NCBI GenBank assembly: GCA_017991675.1
Contig: JAGOQB010000004.1
Coordinates: forward strand, 62,001-126,000
DNA from: Phenylobacterium sp.
GTDB lineage: Bacteria; Pseudomonadota; Alphaproteobacteria; Caulobacterales; Caulobacteraceae
Direction of reading: 5' to 3'
Length of the DNA stretch: 64,000 nucleotides
Shown here: positions 17,387 to 24,973 of the stretch, piece by piece
Position numbering within the stretch: position 1 is the first letter of the stretch
How the letters are laid out: each line of letters begins with the position of its first letter
The notes under the pieces: generated by a model
What the model was told of the DNA's origin: nothing
Seen by the model: the letters and a program-made list of their open reading frames with translations, nothing else
The model's database searches: none
Made by a program: the position numbers and the translations under genes

Positions 17387-18049
17387 TCAGGACCGCTCGT
17401 AACGCCGGGTGGACCAATACTTCCAGCCCTGATTGGCCGTCAGCCGCCAGCCGCGCCGGCGCAGGGCGCGCCCGACCATGAAGTTGAAGAAGCCGTGGGC
17501 CAGCACCACGACGTCCTCGCCCCTGGCCGCCAGATCGACGATCAGGTCCGCGGCCTGGTCGGCGCGCTTCTCGGCTTCGCGGCGGGTCTCCTGGCCTTCG
17601 TGGTGATTGAAGAACCACCACCAGAACCGGGCGGTGAACCCCCAGATCTTGGGCGACATCCTAATGAAGCTCGGGAAGGCCGGCGGCGGCAGCGGCGCCT
17701 CGACGAACAGCGGCGTGCGGTCGAACTCGCGGCCGGCGGCCAGCGCCAGCGCGCTCTCGATCGAGCGGTTGCGCACCGAAGAAATGATCACGCCGGCCCG
17801 GGCCGTCTGCTCGACCAGCGCGCTCGGCGGGGTCTGGCCCGGCCGGATGCCCAGTTGCTCGTAGCGGCTCCAATAGTCGCGATAGCCGCGCGCGTTCAGC
17901 ATCACCTTGCGGTGAATGTCCGGCTCGCCGTGGCGCGCAAGCACGATCGCCCCAGGGCGCACGGCGGTCGTATTCGGAAGGTCGGCGGTCAAAGCGTCGG
18001 CCATGTCATCCAATGGCCAGGATTCGCGCAACCCAGCCTTCGCCCTCAC
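17387..18049 (-). CDS. Histidine phosphatase superfamily protein
   Basis: Phosphoglycerate-mutase-fold phosphatase. The 220-residue product has the catalytic RHG motif ([14 protein letters not shown], His about residue 40) and the second active-site His in [21 protein letters not shown] near 185. The acidic partner may lie in the middle region; the substrate cannot be deduced. A GTG at 18049 forms a 4-base GTGA overlap with the deacetylase-like gene upstream, which I take as the start; an internal ATG at 18004 (MADALTADL) is an alternative. Confidence 0.8.
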   Translation of the reverse strand: MRAKAGLRESWPLDDMADALTADLPNTTAVRPGAIVLARHGEPDIHRKVMLNARGYRDYWSRYEQLGIRPGQTPPSALVEQTARAGVIISSVRNRSIESALALAAGREFDRTPLFVEAPLPPPAFPSFIRMSPKIWGFTARFWWWFFNHHEGQETRREAEKRADQAADLIVDLAARGEDVVVLAHGFFNFMVGRALRRRGWRLTANQGWKYWSTRRYERS

Positions 18050-18972
18050 CCCTGCGAAAGTGCCTGTACATGCGCAAGCGCAGAACGGCCTAGAGCCTCC
18101 AGGTCGTACCCGCCCTCGAGCGAGGAAACAACCCGCCCGCGACTATGGGTCCGGGCTAAGCTCATGATCGCACGGGTCGCCCAGGCGAAATCCTCAGCCT
18201 CCAGGTTCTGGCTGGAATCGCCGATCGGGTCGCGGGCGTGGGCGTCGAAGCCCGCGGAAATCAGGATCAGGTCGGGCGCGAAGGCGTCGACATGGGTCAG
18301 CAACCCCTCGAACTCCTTGCGCCACAGTTCGCGCGGCGCGTTCGGGGGCACCACCGCATTGCGGATGTTGCCGGGCGTGATCTCGGACGGGTGGCCGCTG
18401 CCTGGCCACATCGGCCACTGCTGGACCGAGGCGAAGAACAGGTCCTCCTGGCCGCCGAGCGCGGCCTGGGTGCCGTTGCCGTGATGGACGTCGAAGTCCA
18501 CGACCGCCACGCGCCGCAGTCCGGCCAGTTGCGCGGCGCGCGCGGCCAGGGCCACGTTTGAGAAGATGCAAAAGCCCATGGGCAGCGCCGGTTCGGCGTG
18601 GTGCCCCGGAGGGCGCACGGCGCAGAACGCCCGCTCGATGCGTCCGGCGGCCACCTCGCGCGCGGCCTCGACCACGCCGCCCGCGGCCCGCAGCGCCGCG
18701 GTCAGGCTGCCGGCGGACATATAGGTGTCGTCGTCCAGCCGCAGCAGCTCCCCCTGGGCCGGCGCGCTGTCGATCACCGCCTGGACGTAGGCGCCGCGAT
18801 GGGCCAGCTCCAGGTCGGGCCGCGCGATCAGCGGCGCCTCGCGAAGCTCCAGCGAAAGATCGCTGTCCTCCAGCGCGCCCAGCACCGAACTCAGCCGCTC
18901 GGGCCGCTCCGGGTGCCATTCGCCCGGCCGGTGGTCCAGCATCTCAAGATGGGTGTAGAGGGCGATGTCCAT
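18046..18972 (-). CDS. Histone deacetylase family protein
   Basis: Zinc hydrolase of the arginase/deacetylase fold, likely acting on acetylpolyamines or other acetylated small molecules. In 308 residues I see the catalytic His pair region ([26 protein letters not shown]), the zinc ligands in [15 protein letters not shown] and the third ligand Asp in [17 protein letters not shown], plus the C-terminal [14 protein letters not shown] with its conserved Gly-Gly-Tyr. It is coupled to the downstream phosphatase gene. The true substrate is not known from sequence. Confidence 0.92.
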   Translation of the reverse strand: MDIALYTHLEMLDHRPGEWHPERPERLSSVLGALEDSDLSLELREAPLIARPDLELAHRGAYVQAVIDSAPAQGELLRLDDDTYMSAGSLTAALRAAGGVVEAAREVAAGRIERAFCAVRPPGHHAEPALPMGFCIFSNVALAARAAQLAGLRRVAVVDFDVHHGNGTQAALGGQEDLFFASVQQWPMWPGSGHPSEITPGNIRNAVVPPNAPRELWRKEFEGLLTHVDAFAPDLILISAGFDAHARDPIGDSSQNLEAEDFAWATRAIMSLARTHSRGRVVSSLEGGYDLEALGRSALAHVQALSQG

Positions 18973-19009
18973 GCGAATCGCAGCCTAACCCAGCTTACGT
19001 GGAACCCGA

Positions 19010-19543
19010 ATGCAACAACCGACGATACGCCGCGCAGATCCATCCGACGCCCAGGTTTTGTCCGAACTGGGCGCGCGGACGTTCACCGAGACCTTCGCCC
19101 GTCTCTACCCGCCGCAGGACCTCTCCGAGTTCCTGGCCCAGGCCTACGGCCTTGAGAAGACACGCGCCGACCTCGCCGACCCGGCCAAGGCCCAGTGGCT
19201 GGTCGAGGCCGACGGTCGCGCGGTCGGCTACGCCCTGGCCGGGCCCTGCGACCTGCCGCATCCCGAGGTCACCGCCGCCAGCGGCGAACTCAAGCGCTTC
19301 TACCTGCTCAAGGCCTGGCAGGGCGGCGGCGTCGGCGGGCGGTTGTTCGACGAGGTGATGGCCTGGCTCGAGCGCGAGGGCCCGCGCGACCTCTGGATCG
19401 GGGTATGGTCGGAAAACTTCGGCGCCCAGAGATTCTATGGGCGTCACGGCTTCGAACAGGTCGGCGCCTATGGGTTCCGGGTCGGCGAAACTGTCGACCA
19501 CGAGCTCATTCTACGGCGTGCCGCGCAAGGGATCTCCACCTAG
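19010..19543 (+). CDS. GNAT family N-acetyltransferase
   Basis: A 177-residue acetyl-CoA-dependent transferase. The acetyl-CoA binding loop is visible as LLKAWQGGGVGGRLFDEVMAWL (Q-x-x-G-x-G pattern with an extra Gly), preceded by a beta strand (GELKRFY) and followed by LWIGVWSENFGAQRFYGRHGFEQVGAY, the usual motif B. It is divergent from the deacetylase-like gene, with a 37-base gap. Substrate unknown. Confidence 0.88.
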   Translation: MQQPTIRRADPSDAQVLSELGARTFTETFARLYPPQDLSEFLAQAYGLEKTRADLADPAKAQWLVEADGRAVGYALAGPCDLPHPEVTAASGELKRFYLLKAWQGGGVGGRLFDEVMAWLEREGPRDLWIGVWSENFGAQRFYGRHGFEQVGAYGFRVGETVDHELILRRAAQGIST

Positions 19544-19694
19544 GGGCGAATTTTTGGGCGGCGCTTGCCAGTTTCGCTGAATTATATCGTCCGTTTAGAG
19601 AAATATTGCTCCGATTTAACGTCGCGGACTTTGACGCTGACGCTCGCATTTGCGAACTTGGCTGCAATCATCGACGCTGCATGCGACGGGTGGG

Positions 19695-20186
19695 ATGCTC
19701 AAAATCGGATATGTCAGGCTGCGCGACGCGCGGTCCGCTGAGGATACTGCAACGCTGAAATCAATCGGCTGCCATGTCGTGCGCGCCGAGGAACCGGCTG
19801 ATCCCGGCGCGGACGGTTCGTCCGTGCTCATGTCGATTCTCGACTTCATTTCCGAGGGCGACCAACTGGTCGTCACCCGCCTCAACCACCTGGCCACCTG
19901 CACCCGCGAAGTGCTCGACGTGATCGAGCGTCTGGAAATCCGCGGCGCCAGCCTGTTCGTCGCCGAGTCCGACGTCAGCAGCCTGGGCGAAAGCGGCCGC
20001 GCCCTGCGCGCAGCGCTGGAGGCGGTCGCCTCGGTCGAACCGCCGTGGAATCGCCGCCGCCGCGGCGCCCCCGCCGCCGACATCCGCGCCCTGCAGGCGG
20101 CCGGGGTCGGCCCGGTCGAGATCGCCCGCCGCCTGGGCGTTTCGCGCATGACCGTCTGGCGCAAGCTCAAGGAAGCGGCGGTCTGA
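19695..20186 (+). CDS. Serine-recombinase-like protein with a dead catalytic domain and intact helix-turn-helix
   Basis: A 163-residue protein (start ATG 19695, MLKIGYVRLRD, preceded by GGGTGGG; an upstream ATG at 19650 would add 15 residues). The fold follows gamma-delta/Hin resolvases: an N-terminal strand (GYVRLRD), then GDQLVVTRLNHLATCTREVLDVIERLEIRGASLFV, and a C-terminal HTH (VGPVEIARRLGVSRMTVWRKLKE). But the catalytic Ser of the GYxRVS motif is Arg, and the LDRLGR segment with its two active-site Arg reads LNHLAT. Recombination should be impossible, while DNA binding may remain. Possible transcription regulator; an AT-richer leader lies at 19560-19620. Confidence 0.8.
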   Translation: MLKIGYVRLRDARSAEDTATLKSIGCHVVRAEEPADPGADGSSVLMSILDFISEGDQLVVTRLNHLATCTREVLDVIERLEIRGASLFVAESDVSSLGESGRALRAALEAVASVEPPWNRRRRGAPAADIRALQAAGVGPVEIARRLGVSRMTVWRKLKEAAV

Positions 20187-20229
20187 CGCCCGGGCCGGCG
20201 GCGACAGGCTTGCCTGCAGGCTTGAAAGT

Positions 20230-20252
20230 GAAACGTTATAATATTACATGAC
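20230..20252. promoter_or_regulatory. Zur-like box upstream of the MerC-like gene
   Basis: An imperfect inverted repeat around GTTATAATATTAC (20235-20247). Compared with the gammaproteobacterial Zur box (GAAATGTTATA, one base, TATAACA and so on), 18 of the 21 to 22 fixed positions agree by my count. It also contains a perfect -10 hexamer TATAAT at 20237-20242. It lies 38 bases upstream of the preferred TTG start. Zinc-dependent repression is inferred. Confidence 0.55.
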
Positions 20253-20279
20253 CTCTGCCGCGACGGTTGCGGCCGTTGC

Positions 20280-20285
20280 GGAGGG
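20280..20285 (+). promoter_or_regulatory. Ribosome binding site supporting a TTG start
   Basis: GGAGGG is separated by four bases from a TTG at 20290. No comparable site precedes the ATG at 20248, which lies inside the Zur-like box. This decides the start of the MerC-like gene. Confidence 0.6.
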
Positions 20286-20289
20286 ACGC

Positions 20290-20667
20290 TTGAAATCTGC
20301 CCCCAGCTCTCTCCTGGACGCTTCGGCCATCAGCCTGTCAGGCCTCTGCCTGGCCCACTGCCTGGCCCTCCCCCTCGTCGCCGCCTTCTCCCCAGTCGTG
20401 GCGACCTGGGCGGAGGCCGAGTGGGTGCATGCGCTCGCCATCGGCCTGGCCGCGCCGATGTCGGCGCTCGCCCTATGGCGCAAGGGCCAGTCGCCGGCGG
20501 TGATCCTGCTCTCGCTGGTCGGCCTGTCGCTGATGGCCCTGGGCGTCGCCCATTGGCCGAGCCACGCGGCCGAGACCCCGGTCACCGTGGCCGGCAGCCT
20601 GCTGCTGGCCGGCGCTCACATCGCCAACTGGCGTCGCCGGCACCGCTGCGCCGGAAAGACCGACTGA
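20290..20667 (+). CDS. MerC-domain inner-membrane protein
   Basis: A 125-residue four-helix membrane protein when read from the TTG at 20290 (LKSAPSSLLDASAISLSGLC); an ATG at 20248 would give 139 residues but falls within a Zur-like operator. The MerC hallmark CLAHCLALPL, with the metal-binding Cys pair in the first helix, is present; further helices are WVHALAIGLAAPMSALAL, AVILLSLVGLSLMALGVA and VTVAGSLLLAGAHIAN. Family members carry Hg(II) in mer operons, but lone chromosomal copies behind Zur-like sites suggest a zinc-related role. No mer genes are nearby. It ends one base from the convergent ATPase gene. Confidence 0.78.
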   Translation: MKSAPSSLLDASAISLSGLCLAHCLALPLVAAFSPVVATWAEAEWVHALAIGLAAPMSALALWRKGQSPAVILLSLVGLSLMALGVAHWPSHAAETPVTVAGSLLLAGAHIANWRRRHRCAGKTD

Positions 20668-20668
20668 A

Positions 20669-21502
20669 TCAGGCCGCCATCAGCGCGTCGAAGCCGTCGA
20701 TCTCGACGATCGGCGAGGCCACCCCCGCATCGATCCGCATGACCTTGTTGCAATAGGTCCGCAACGTCGCCGGATCGTGCGAGGCCAGCACCAGGATGCC
20801 GGCGCGTTCGACCAGCTGCTGCAGGCGCTGGTGCGCCTGGTTGCGGAACTCGCCGTCGCCGACCGCGATCCACTCGTCCATCAGGAGCACGTCGGCCTCG
20901 ACCGAAGTCGCCACTGCAAAGGCCAGCCGCGCCTGCATCCCGGCCGAATAGGTCTTCAGCGGCATCTCCAGGAACTGGCCGAGGCCCGAGAATTCGGCGA
21001 TCTCCGGCATGCGCTCGTCCACCTCGCGGCGGCTGAGCCCGGCGATCAGGCCGCGCAGGCGAATATTGTCGAAGCCGGTGGCGGTCGGGTCGATTCCCAG
21101 GCTGAGATCCAGCAGCGAGGCGATCCGCCCATCGACCGCGACCAGGCCCTCGTCGGGCTCGTAGGCCCCGGCCAGGGCGCGCAGCAGCGTCGTCTTGCCC
21201 GAGCCGTTGTGGCCGACCAGGCCCAGCCGGTCGCCGGGCTGAAGCTCGAAATTGACGCCCTGGAGCGCGGTGATGATCCGCCCGCCGTTGCTGAGCGCGC
21301 CGCCGACCGCAGCCCTGGCCAGGTGCTTCTTGAGCGAGCGGTTGTCGGCCCCGTAGACCGGGAACCGCAGGGTGAGATCGTGGACCCGCACCGCGACCGG
21401 CGACAGGCGCGGACCGGTCGCAGCCTCGAAATCACGCGTAAACGGTCGCACAGTCCCCCCTGGGCGCGCCCCCGCCAACCATCTGCGTCGCGTCGCAATC
21501 AT
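20669..21502 (-). CDS. ABC transporter ATPase, polysaccharide/O-antigen export (Wzt/TagH) type
   Basis: A 277-residue ATPase with Walker A GLVGHNGSGKTTLL, a signature degenerate to TYSAGMQARLAFAVATS, Walker B DVLLMDEWIAVGD and H-loop ASHD. The DEWIAVGD Walker B and the YSAGM signature are diagnostic of exporters for teichoic acid, O-antigen and capsule (Wzt, KpsT, TagH, RfbE). A GTG at 21451 with a GGGGGG leader is an alternative start that removes a 17-residue Arg/Gly-rich extension. No Wzm-type permease or glycan genes are adjacent, so its partner must be encoded elsewhere. Confidence 0.87.
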   Translation of the reverse strand: MIATRRRWLAGARPGGTVRPFTRDFEAATGPRLSPVAVRVHDLTLRFPVYGADNRSLKKHLARAAVGGALSNGGRIITALQGVNFELQPGDRLGLVGHNGSGKTTLLRALAGAYEPDEGLVAVDGRIASLLDLSLGIDPTATGFDNIRLRGLIAGLSRREVDERMPEIAEFSGLGQFLEMPLKTYSAGMQARLAFAVATSVEADVLLMDEWIAVGDGEFRNQAHQRLQQLVERAGILVLASHDPATLRTYCNKVMRIDAGVASPIVEIDGFDALMAA

Positions 21503-21519
21503 CGTTTGTCGTGTGACTT

Positions 21520-21542
21520 GTTTTAACTTGTTAAGTTAAAAC
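21520..21542. promoter_or_regulatory. Perfect AT-rich inverted repeat in a divergent intergenic region
   Basis: GTTTTAACTT, then a three-base GTT spacer, then AAGTTAAAAC: a perfect 10-base inverted repeat. It lies 17 bases upstream of the ABC ATPase gene (minus) and about 200 bases upstream of the VWA gene (plus). Between divergent genes it is unlikely to be a terminator; a dimeric repressor operator is the simplest reading. The regulator is unknown. Confidence 0.6.
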
Positions 21543-21745
21543 TGTATCCCGCCACTCCCATGCGTTCAAGGCGCAGGTTCGAATGCTGGAAGCGCGACTT
21601 CGGTTCCATATCCCAGGTAGAGACCCTAGGCGCCGTCACCCCTGAGGTGGGCCGCAGCGACGCAAGGGCATGCTGGACAACGACGATCTGCGGCCCCATC
21701 TTTCGCAGTCAAACGTCTGTTCGTCTCCCAGCGGGAAGCCTGCCC

Positions 21746-22921
21746 ATGTTCATGCGCTTTTTCACCGAGCTGCGCGAAGCCAAGGTGCCGGTGACGCTGA
21801 AAGAGTACCTGATGCTCATGGAGGCGCTGGACAAGGTGGTCATCGACCGCTCGGTCGAGGACTTCTATTTCCTGTCGCGCTCGGCCCTGGTGAAGGACGA
21901 GAAGAACCTCGACAAGTTCGACCAGGTCTTCAGCCACGTGTTCAAGGGCCTGGAAAAGGTCGAGGGCGCCGGCACGGCCGACATTCCGGCCGAGTGGCTG
22001 CGCAAGATCTCCGAGAAGTTCCTGACCGAAGAGGAAAAGGCCCAGATCGAGGCCATGGGCGGCTTCGACAAGCTGATGGAAGCCCTGGCCGAGCGGCTGA
22101 AGGAACAGAAGGAACGCCACGAGGGCGGCAACAAGATGATCGGCACCGGCGGCACCTCGCCGTTCGGCGCCAACGGCTACCACCCCGAAGGCGTGCGCAT
22201 CGGCCAGGATAAGGGCCGCCACGGCAAGGCGGTCAAGGTCTGGGACAAGCGCGAGTTCAAGAACCTCGACGACGCGGTCGAGCTCGGCACCCGCAACATC
22301 AAGGTCGCCCTGCGCCGGCTGCGCAAATGGGTCCGCGACGGCGCCGCCGACGAACTGGACCTGCCCGGCACCATCAAGGGCACCGCCGAAAAGGGCTATC
22401 TGGACATCCAGCTGCGCCCCGAGCGCCGCAACAAGATCAGCGTGCTGATCTTCTTCGACATCGGCGGCTCGATGGACAGCCACATCAAGGTCTGCGAGGA
22501 GCTGTTCTCGGCCGCGCGCTCAGAATTCAAGAACATGGAATTCTACTATTTCCACAACTGCCTCTACGAGAGCGTGTGGAAGGACAACCGCCGTCGCCAC
22601 ACCGAGAAGCTGAACACCTGGGACATCCTCCACAAGTACTCCAGCGACTATAAGGTCATCTTCGTCGGCGACGCGACGATGAGCCCCTACGAGATCACCT
22701 ATCCGGGCGGCTCGGTCGAACACTGGAACGAGGAAGCCGGCGCGATCTGGATGGACCGCGTGGCCCAGATCTACGAGCACGTGGTGTGGCTGAACCCGAC
22801 GGCCGAGCGCCATTGGGACTACACCCCCTCGATCGAGGTGATGAAGCAGCTGGTGGGTGACCGCATGTTCCCGCTGACCATCGAAGGGCTCGACAAGGCG
22901 ATGCGCGAACTGGCGCGCTAG
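21746..22921 (+). CDS. VWA domain (CoxE-like, COG3825) protein
   Basis: A 391-residue protein; the start ATG at 21746 (MFMRFFTELREAKVPVTLKE) matches the conserved N-terminus of the family, and codons upstream in the frame look noncoding. The C-terminal von Willebrand A domain begins at NKISVLIFFDIGGSMDSHIK; the metal-binding motif reads D-x-G-G-S instead of D-x-S-x-S, as is usual for this COG. A charged region (EKFLTEEEKAQIEAMGG, then a Gly-rich linker) precedes it. Relatives work with a MoxR-type AAA ATPase as a chaperone pair for metalloprotein maturation, but no MoxR gene adjoins this copy. The 240-base upstream gap holds the palindrome at 21520 and nothing else I can name. Confidence 0.88.
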   Translation: MFMRFFTELREAKVPVTLKEYLMLMEALDKVVIDRSVEDFYFLSRSALVKDEKNLDKFDQVFSHVFKGLEKVEGAGTADIPAEWLRKISEKFLTEEEKAQIEAMGGFDKLMEALAERLKEQKERHEGGNKMIGTGGTSPFGANGYHPEGVRIGQDKGRHGKAVKVWDKREFKNLDDAVELGTRNIKVALRRLRKWVRDGAADELDLPGTIKGTAEKGYLDIQLRPERRNKISVLIFFDIGGSMDSHIKVCEELFSAARSEFKNMEFYYFHNCLYESVWKDNRRRHTEKLNTWDILHKYSSDYKVIFVGDATMSPYEITYPGGSVEHWNEEAGAIWMDRVAQIYEHVVWLNPTAERHWDYTPSIEVMKQLVGDRMFPLTIEGLDKAMRELAR

Positions 22922-22965
22922 GCCGCATCGCCCATCGCGTTCGACCTGCTAAGCTGGCGTGACGT

Positions 22966-23634
22966 ATGAAAGATTCGCCCGTGGACCCGGCCCAGGCCAA
23001 CGATCCTGAAGAAACCAACGAGGCCGCCACCAAGGCCGCCGTGTTCTGCGCCGCTGAGCGCCTGTTCGCCCTGCACGGGTTCCAGAACGTCTCGGTGCGC
23101 GACATCACCGCCGACGCTGGCGTGAACCTCGCCTCGGTGAACTACCACTTCGGCTCCAAGGACGCCCTGCTGTTCGAGATCTTCCGTCGCCGGACGGCCG
23201 AGCTGAACCGCGAACGCGCCCGCATGCTGCACGAGGCGAACGATCGGCATCAGGGCGCCCCGCCGATCCGCGAGATCCTCGAGGCGCTGTTCGCCCCGCC
23301 GCTGCGCTGGGGCTCGCCCGAGAACGACCGCCGCATCTCGATCCAGTTCATCATCCGCTCGCGCAGCGAGGGGAACGAGGAGATGCGCGAGGCGCTGGCC
23401 AACGACGTCAGCCACCTGGCCCGGTTCGCCGACGCGCTGATCAAGGCCCGGCCCGATCTGCCGCGCGACACCGTCTACTGGCGGCTGCACTTCTGCCTCG
23501 GCATGGTCCACAACAACCGCTTCGCCGAGTTCGACCGTCTGCACGTGCTGTCCGACGGCGCGACGCGCGAGGGCGACACCAACGCCCTGCTGACCCGGAT
23601 GCTCGACTTCGCCGAGGCCGGCTTCAAGGCCTAG
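22966..23634 (+). CDS. TetR family transcriptional regulator
   Basis: A 222-residue regulator. The N-terminal TetR HTH is clear: AAVFCAAERLFALHGFQNVSVRDITADAGVNLASVNYHFGSKDALLFEIF (residues about 22-72). The ligand-binding domain includes an NxxR-like segment (RRISIQFIIRSRSEGNEEMREAL) and the CEL2/CerR-like C-terminus (VYWRLHFCLGMVHNNRF). Related regulators control efflux or fatty-acid genes. The gene ends 52 bases before the trypsin-fold gene; target not apparent. Confidence 0.9.
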   Translation: MKDSPVDPAQANDPEETNEAATKAAVFCAAERLFALHGFQNVSVRDITADAGVNLASVNYHFGSKDALLFEIFRRRTAELNRERARMLHEANDRHQGAPPIREILEALFAPPLRWGSPENDRRISIQFIIRSRSEGNEEMREALANDVSHLARFADALIKARPDLPRDTVYWRLHFCLGMVHNNRFAEFDRLHVLSDGATREGDTNALLTRMLDFAEAGFKA

Positions 23635-23686
23635 GCGCTCAGCCGACGCCTCGACGCGGGGCCGCTTTGCGGCCTAGCCTCGCGGC

Positions 23687-24421
23687 ATGGAGCTCATCGA
23701 TCCCATCGCCCAGGCCAGCCCGCGCCTGGCCACCCGCCTCAAGAGCGGCGCCCCGCACCAGGTGTTCTCCGGCTTCCTCTTCCACGTCGAGGCCGACCGC
23801 TACATCATCCTCACAGCCCTGCACTGCCTGCTGCGCCCCAACACTTTCTACTTCAAGAACCGCGGGACCGAGGCGACCTGGGCCGACACCTACGGCCACG
23901 ACCTCGACTGCGAGGCGCTGGGCATCAGCGTGCCGCTCTATGACGGCCAGACCCCGCTGTTCCGCTGGCACCAGGATCCCGACAACGCCTCGCTCGACGT
24001 CGCCGGCGTGCCCGTGCGGCTGCGCGGCCAGCCGCAGGCGATCAACTGGGTCGGACGTTTCGGCGACTATGACGTGGTCGAGCAGGGCCTGCCGCTGACC
24101 GCCGGCTCGGCCGGCATGATCTACGGCTTCCCCGGCGGCGCGGCGATCCTGCGCAGCGCGCCGATCGCCCGGGGCTTCAGCCTGGCCTCGGACTACCGGC
24201 TCAATCCCTACGCCTTCCATGTCGACGGCGTCGGCGGGGCCGGCTGCTCGGGCGGCCCGGTGGTGCTGCGCGCCGAACGCGGCGACCGCACCCTGATCCA
24301 GTGGATCGGCATCTATGTCGCCACCTACGAGGCCGAACGCCTGGGCCGCTGCATCCCGCTGGAGCGGGTCATGGAGCTGGTCGAGACCATGGTCGCCGAG
24401 CCGGACCTGTGGCCCGCCTGA
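23687..24421 (+). CDS. Trypsin-fold serine protease-like protein without signal peptide
   Basis: A 244-residue protein with a plausible catalytic triad: His in YIILTALHCLLRP, Asp in DNASLDVAGVPVRL, and Ser in GVGGAGCSGGPVVLR. The GCSGGP motif and TALHC fit the chymotrypsin/trypsin fold. No signal peptide or membrane helix is seen, so it would be cytoplasmic, which is unusual for this fold. The sequence preceding ATG 23687 ends in GCGGC without a strong ribosome site. The N-terminal half is atypical for S1 proteases, and I cannot name a subfamily. Phage-defence serine peptidases often have this form, but no partner gene is adjacent. Confidence 0.7.
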   Translation: MELIDPIAQASPRLATRLKSGAPHQVFSGFLFHVEADRYIILTALHCLLRPNTFYFKNRGTEATWADTYGHDLDCEALGISVPLYDGQTPLFRWHQDPDNASLDVAGVPVRLRGQPQAINWVGRFGDYDVVEQGLPLTAGSAGMIYGFPGGAAILRSAPIARGFSLASDYRLNPYAFHVDGVGGAGCSGGPVVLRAERGDRTLIQWIGIYVATYEAERLGRCIPLERVMELVETMVAEPDLWPA

Positions 24422-24502
24422 CCGCAAAAAAGGGTTGCGCCGCGGCGGAGCTTGGCGTCCCGTAACGTCGTTGTCGGGGGATGCATGGAGGCTTTGGGCT
24501 GC

Positions 24503-24973
24503 ATGGCGACGACGTTCAAACTCAATGGCCGCGAGGTCGCGGTCAAAGGCCCGGACGACTCCCCGCTGCTCTGGGCGATACGCGACGAGCTCGGCCTCAC
24601 CGGCACGAAGTTCGGCTGCGGGATCGGCGGCTGCGGCGCCTGCACGGTGCATCTCGACGGCGAGCCGGTGCGCGCCTGCGTCACCCCGCTCAGCTCGATC
24701 GCCGGCCATGCGATCACCACCATCGAGGGCCTGGATCCCAACGGCCGCCATCCGCTGCAGACCGCCTGGATCGAGGCCCAGGCCCCGCAATGCGGCTACT
24801 GCCAGTCGGGCCAGATCATGTCGGCCGCGGCGCTGCTGAAGTCGACGCCCAACCCCACCGACGCCCAGATCGACGACGCCATGAACGGCAACCTCTGCCG
24901 CTGCATGTCCTATGTGCGGATCCGGAAGGCCATCAAACTGGCCAGCTCCAAGATGCAGGGAGCCAAGGCATGA
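24503..24973 (+). CDS. (2Fe-2S)-binding small subunit of a molybdenum hydroxylase (IorA type)
   Basis: Electron-transfer subunit of a xanthine-dehydrogenase-family enzyme. From ATG 24503 ([14 protein letters not shown]) it has 156 residues. Two [2Fe-2S] clusters are predicted: the plant-ferredoxin type [21 protein letters not shown] and the helical type CGYCQSGQI plus NLCRCMSY. The domain order is ferredoxin then CO-dehydrogenase-like helical domain. Its TGA overlaps the ATG of the large subunit by 4 bases. The enzyme family oxidises aldehydes or N-heterocycles; substrate unknown. Confidence 0.93.
   Translation: MATTFKLNGREVAVKGPDDSPLLWAIRDELGLTGTKFGCGIGGCGACTVHLDGEPVRACVTPLSSIAGHAITTIEGLDPNGRHPLQTAWIEAQAPQCGYCQSGQIMSAAALLKSTPNPTDAQIDDAMNGNLCRCMSYVRIRKAIKLASSKMQGAKA

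Noticed and set aside
19695..20186. Serine recombinase as sign of a mobile element
   Set aside because: Catalytic residues are missing and no inverted or direct repeats or cargo boundaries are visible around it.
21560..21640. A GGTTCGAAT stretch that resembles a tRNA T-loop
   Set aside because: The flanking bases do not form a 5-pair T-stem, and no acceptor or anticodon arm can be drawn.
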